Shown one piece after another: positions 5,972 to 7,113 of a stretch of 7,113 nucleotides of DNA. Below the pieces are notes generated by a model. The model saw only the letters and a list, made by a program, of their open reading frames with translations, did no database searches and was not told the DNA's origin. Numbering within the stretch: the first letter of the stretch is position 1; each line of letters starts with the position of its first letter. A program made the translations under genes and the position numbers. The stretch is from assembly GCA_003485955.1 (NCBI GenBank), contig DNHH01000059.1, positions 4,735 to 11,847 on the forward strand, read 5' to 3'. The stretch is from Opitutia bacterium. GTDB taxonomy: Bacteria; Verrucomicrobiota; Verrucomicrobiia; Opitutales; UBA953.

Positions 5972-7113
5972 ATGGCGCGCGAACGCATTGCAATTATTGG
6001 GTCAGGCATCACTGGGCTAAGTTGTGCCCGCTTTTTAGCTAAACGGCACGATGTGACATTGATCGACAGTGCACAACGCCCCGGTGGCCACGCCCACACC
6101 GTACGCGTCGCCGAGCCTGGCACACAGAATCAAAAGCCGATGGACGTCGGGTTCATGGTTTTCAACGAGGTAACCTACCCACTGCTCTGCCGTCTTTTCC
6201 GCGAGCTAGGGGTGCAACCTAAGCCGACATCGATGTCGTTCTCTGTTCGTCATGACCCCGCCAACTTGGAGTGGTCGGGCTCATCCCTTCGCCACCTCTT
6301 CGCCCAACAGAAAAATTTATTGAGTCTGCGTTTTTGGAAATTACTTTTTCAAATTTCTAAGTTTAACCGACTGGGCGCTTCCGAGTGGAAACTGCCAGAG
6401 ACTGAGCGCACCTCGCTCGCCGACTGGTGCAAGCAGCATGGCCTAGGACAGGATTTTTTGGATCTGTACCTCGTGCCGATGAGCTCGGCTGTTTGGTCGA
6501 CACCGCCCGAGCGCATGCTTGGTTTCCCAGCCGCCAAACTTCTGCGCTTTTTCCATAACCATGGCTTCTTGGGCTTACACACCCAGCACCCTTGGCTCAC
6601 ACTCGAGGGCGGCTCAGAAACTTACGTTAAGGCCCTACTCGCTAAACTGACTATTCGGCAACAACTCGGACAACCCGTCGCATTCGTGCGTCGGCTGGAG
6701 AATGAAGTTGAGGTCAAATTCGGCGATAACGTTGAACGGTTTGATCGGGTCATTTTCGCAACACACGCGGACATCTCATTGCGTTTACTTTCCGATGCAG
6801 ACGCTGAAGAGCGTCGCACGTTAGGCGCATTCCGATTCAATGATAACACAGCGTATGTACACACTGACATGTCAGTGTTACCTCGAACAAAGTTTGCGCG
6901 CGCTTCGTGGAATGTACGCACTTGGGATGAAGGCGGGTGCCGACTGACGTCGACCCATTATTGGATGAATTCACTTCAAGGTGTTTCTGACCGTGAAAAC
7001 TACCTTGTGACGATTAACCATGGCTCACAAATCGACCCTGCGAAAATCCTACAAACCATCCCCTGTGAACACCCATTGTTCTCGTTAGAAGCTCTGCAAG
7101 CCCAAGGAGAAAT
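5972..7113 (+). CDS. COG2907-type FAD/NAD(P)-binding oxidoreductase, 3' end cut by the window
   Basis: The frame is open from ATG 5972 to the right edge, giving 380 complete codons. The family is usually about 410-450 residues, so only the last part is missing. The N-terminus is a Rossmann fold for FAD: IAIIGSGITGL with GxGxxG at 10-15, D32 ending the second strand, and RPGGHAHT (36-43) contacting the cofactor. Family marks follow: MDVGFMVFNEVTYP (57-70), VPMSSAVWSTP (from 168), FFHNHGFLG, WLTLEGGS (from 208), VHTDMSVLPRTKFARASWN and THYWMNSLQGV. These match the amine-oxidase-like COG2907 group, soluble flavoproteins that usually accompany DUF1365 and a cyclopropane-fatty-acid-synthase-like methyltransferase and act on membrane fatty acids. 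The exact reaction is unsettled; desaturation or oxidation of an acyl chain is likely. The 7-base gap after the desaturase shows cotranscription and probable translational coupling. Confidence 0.88.
   Translation, partial: MARERIAIIGSGITGLSCARFLAKRHDVTLIDSAQRPGGHAHTVRVAEPGTQNQKPMDVGFMVFNEVTYPLLCRLFRELGVQPKPTSMSFSVRHDPANLEWSGSSLRHLFAQQKNLLSLRFWKLLFQISKFNRLGASEWKLPETERTSLADWCKQHGLGQDFLDLYLVPMSSAVWSTPPERMLGFPAAKLLRFFHNHGFLGLHTQHPWLTLEGGSETYVKALLAKLTIRQQLGQPVAFVRRLENEVEVKFGDNVERFDRVIFATHADISLRLLSDADAEERRTLGAFRFNDNTAYVHTDMSVLPRTKFARASWNVRTWDEGGCRLTSTHYWMNSLQGVSDRENYLVTINHGSQIDPAKILQTIPCEHPLFSLEALQAQGE
6861..6878. repeat. Perfect 18-bp palindrome inside the flavoprotein gene
   Basis: ACACTGACATGTCAGTGT is its own reverse complement with no spacer. 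It encodes the family-conserved HTD region, so coding constraint explains part of it. It could also serve as a protein-binding site or form a cruciform, but nothing else in the window repeats it. Confidence 0.5.

Noticed and set aside
1..7113. Insertion sequence, prophage, CRISPR array, tRNA or rRNA
   Set aside because: I looked for transposase or integrase motifs, regularly spaced repeats, and tRNA or rRNA signatures and found none; base composition looks even across the window.

Overview
The window carries seven protein genes, one of them cut by the right edge and one only glimpsed at the left edge. Nothing in it looks like a mobile element, RNA gene or CRISPR array. Gene content fits a Gram-negative heterotroph, most likely of the Verrucomicrobiota or the wider PVC group. 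This placement is an inference from an exported family-29 fucosidase with an extra C-terminal module, a tight ECF sigma / short membrane anti-sigma pair followed by an exported PDZ protein, and start codons that mostly lack Shine-Dalgarno sequences. No marker gene settles it.

Layout. Positions 1-575, minus strand: a DUF420 four-helix membrane protein of the cytochrome-oxidase-assembly type, with perhaps the first ten codons of a following gene at the edge. Positions 667-2532, plus strand: a large exported or membrane-anchored alpha-L-fucosidase, divergent from DUF420. Positions 2533-2749: a convergent gap with several hairpins, including terminator candidates for both strands. Positions 4868-2750, minus strand: a three-gene unit of ECF sigma factor, one-helix anti-sigma candidate (8-base overlap) and a secreted PDZ protein. 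Positions 4869-4989: a 121-base divergent control region with two ATACTC repeats 24 bases apart and overlapping promoter-like elements. Positions 4990 to the right edge, plus strand: an acyl-CoA-type fatty acid desaturase followed 7 bases later by a COG2907-type FAD oxidoreductase.

How they may work together. The sigma factor, membrane anti-sigma and PDZ protein look like a cell-envelope sensing module: an extracytoplasmic signal, possibly through the PDZ protein, would release the sigma factor. The divergent desaturase-flavoprotein pair is a membrane-lipid modification unit. COG2907 proteins usually sit beside DUF1365 and a cyclopropane-fatty-acid-synthase-like methyltransferase, which I would expect just past the right edge. 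The shared promoter region makes control of lipid modification by this sigma factor an attractive but untested idea. All three proteins of the sigma unit lack cysteine, and the anti-sigma lacks the zinc motif of the redox-sensing ZAS/ChrR class, so any such system would differ from the proteobacterial singlet-oxygen circuit. The fucosidase (polysaccharide use) and DUF420 (respiration) appear to be unrelated neighbours.
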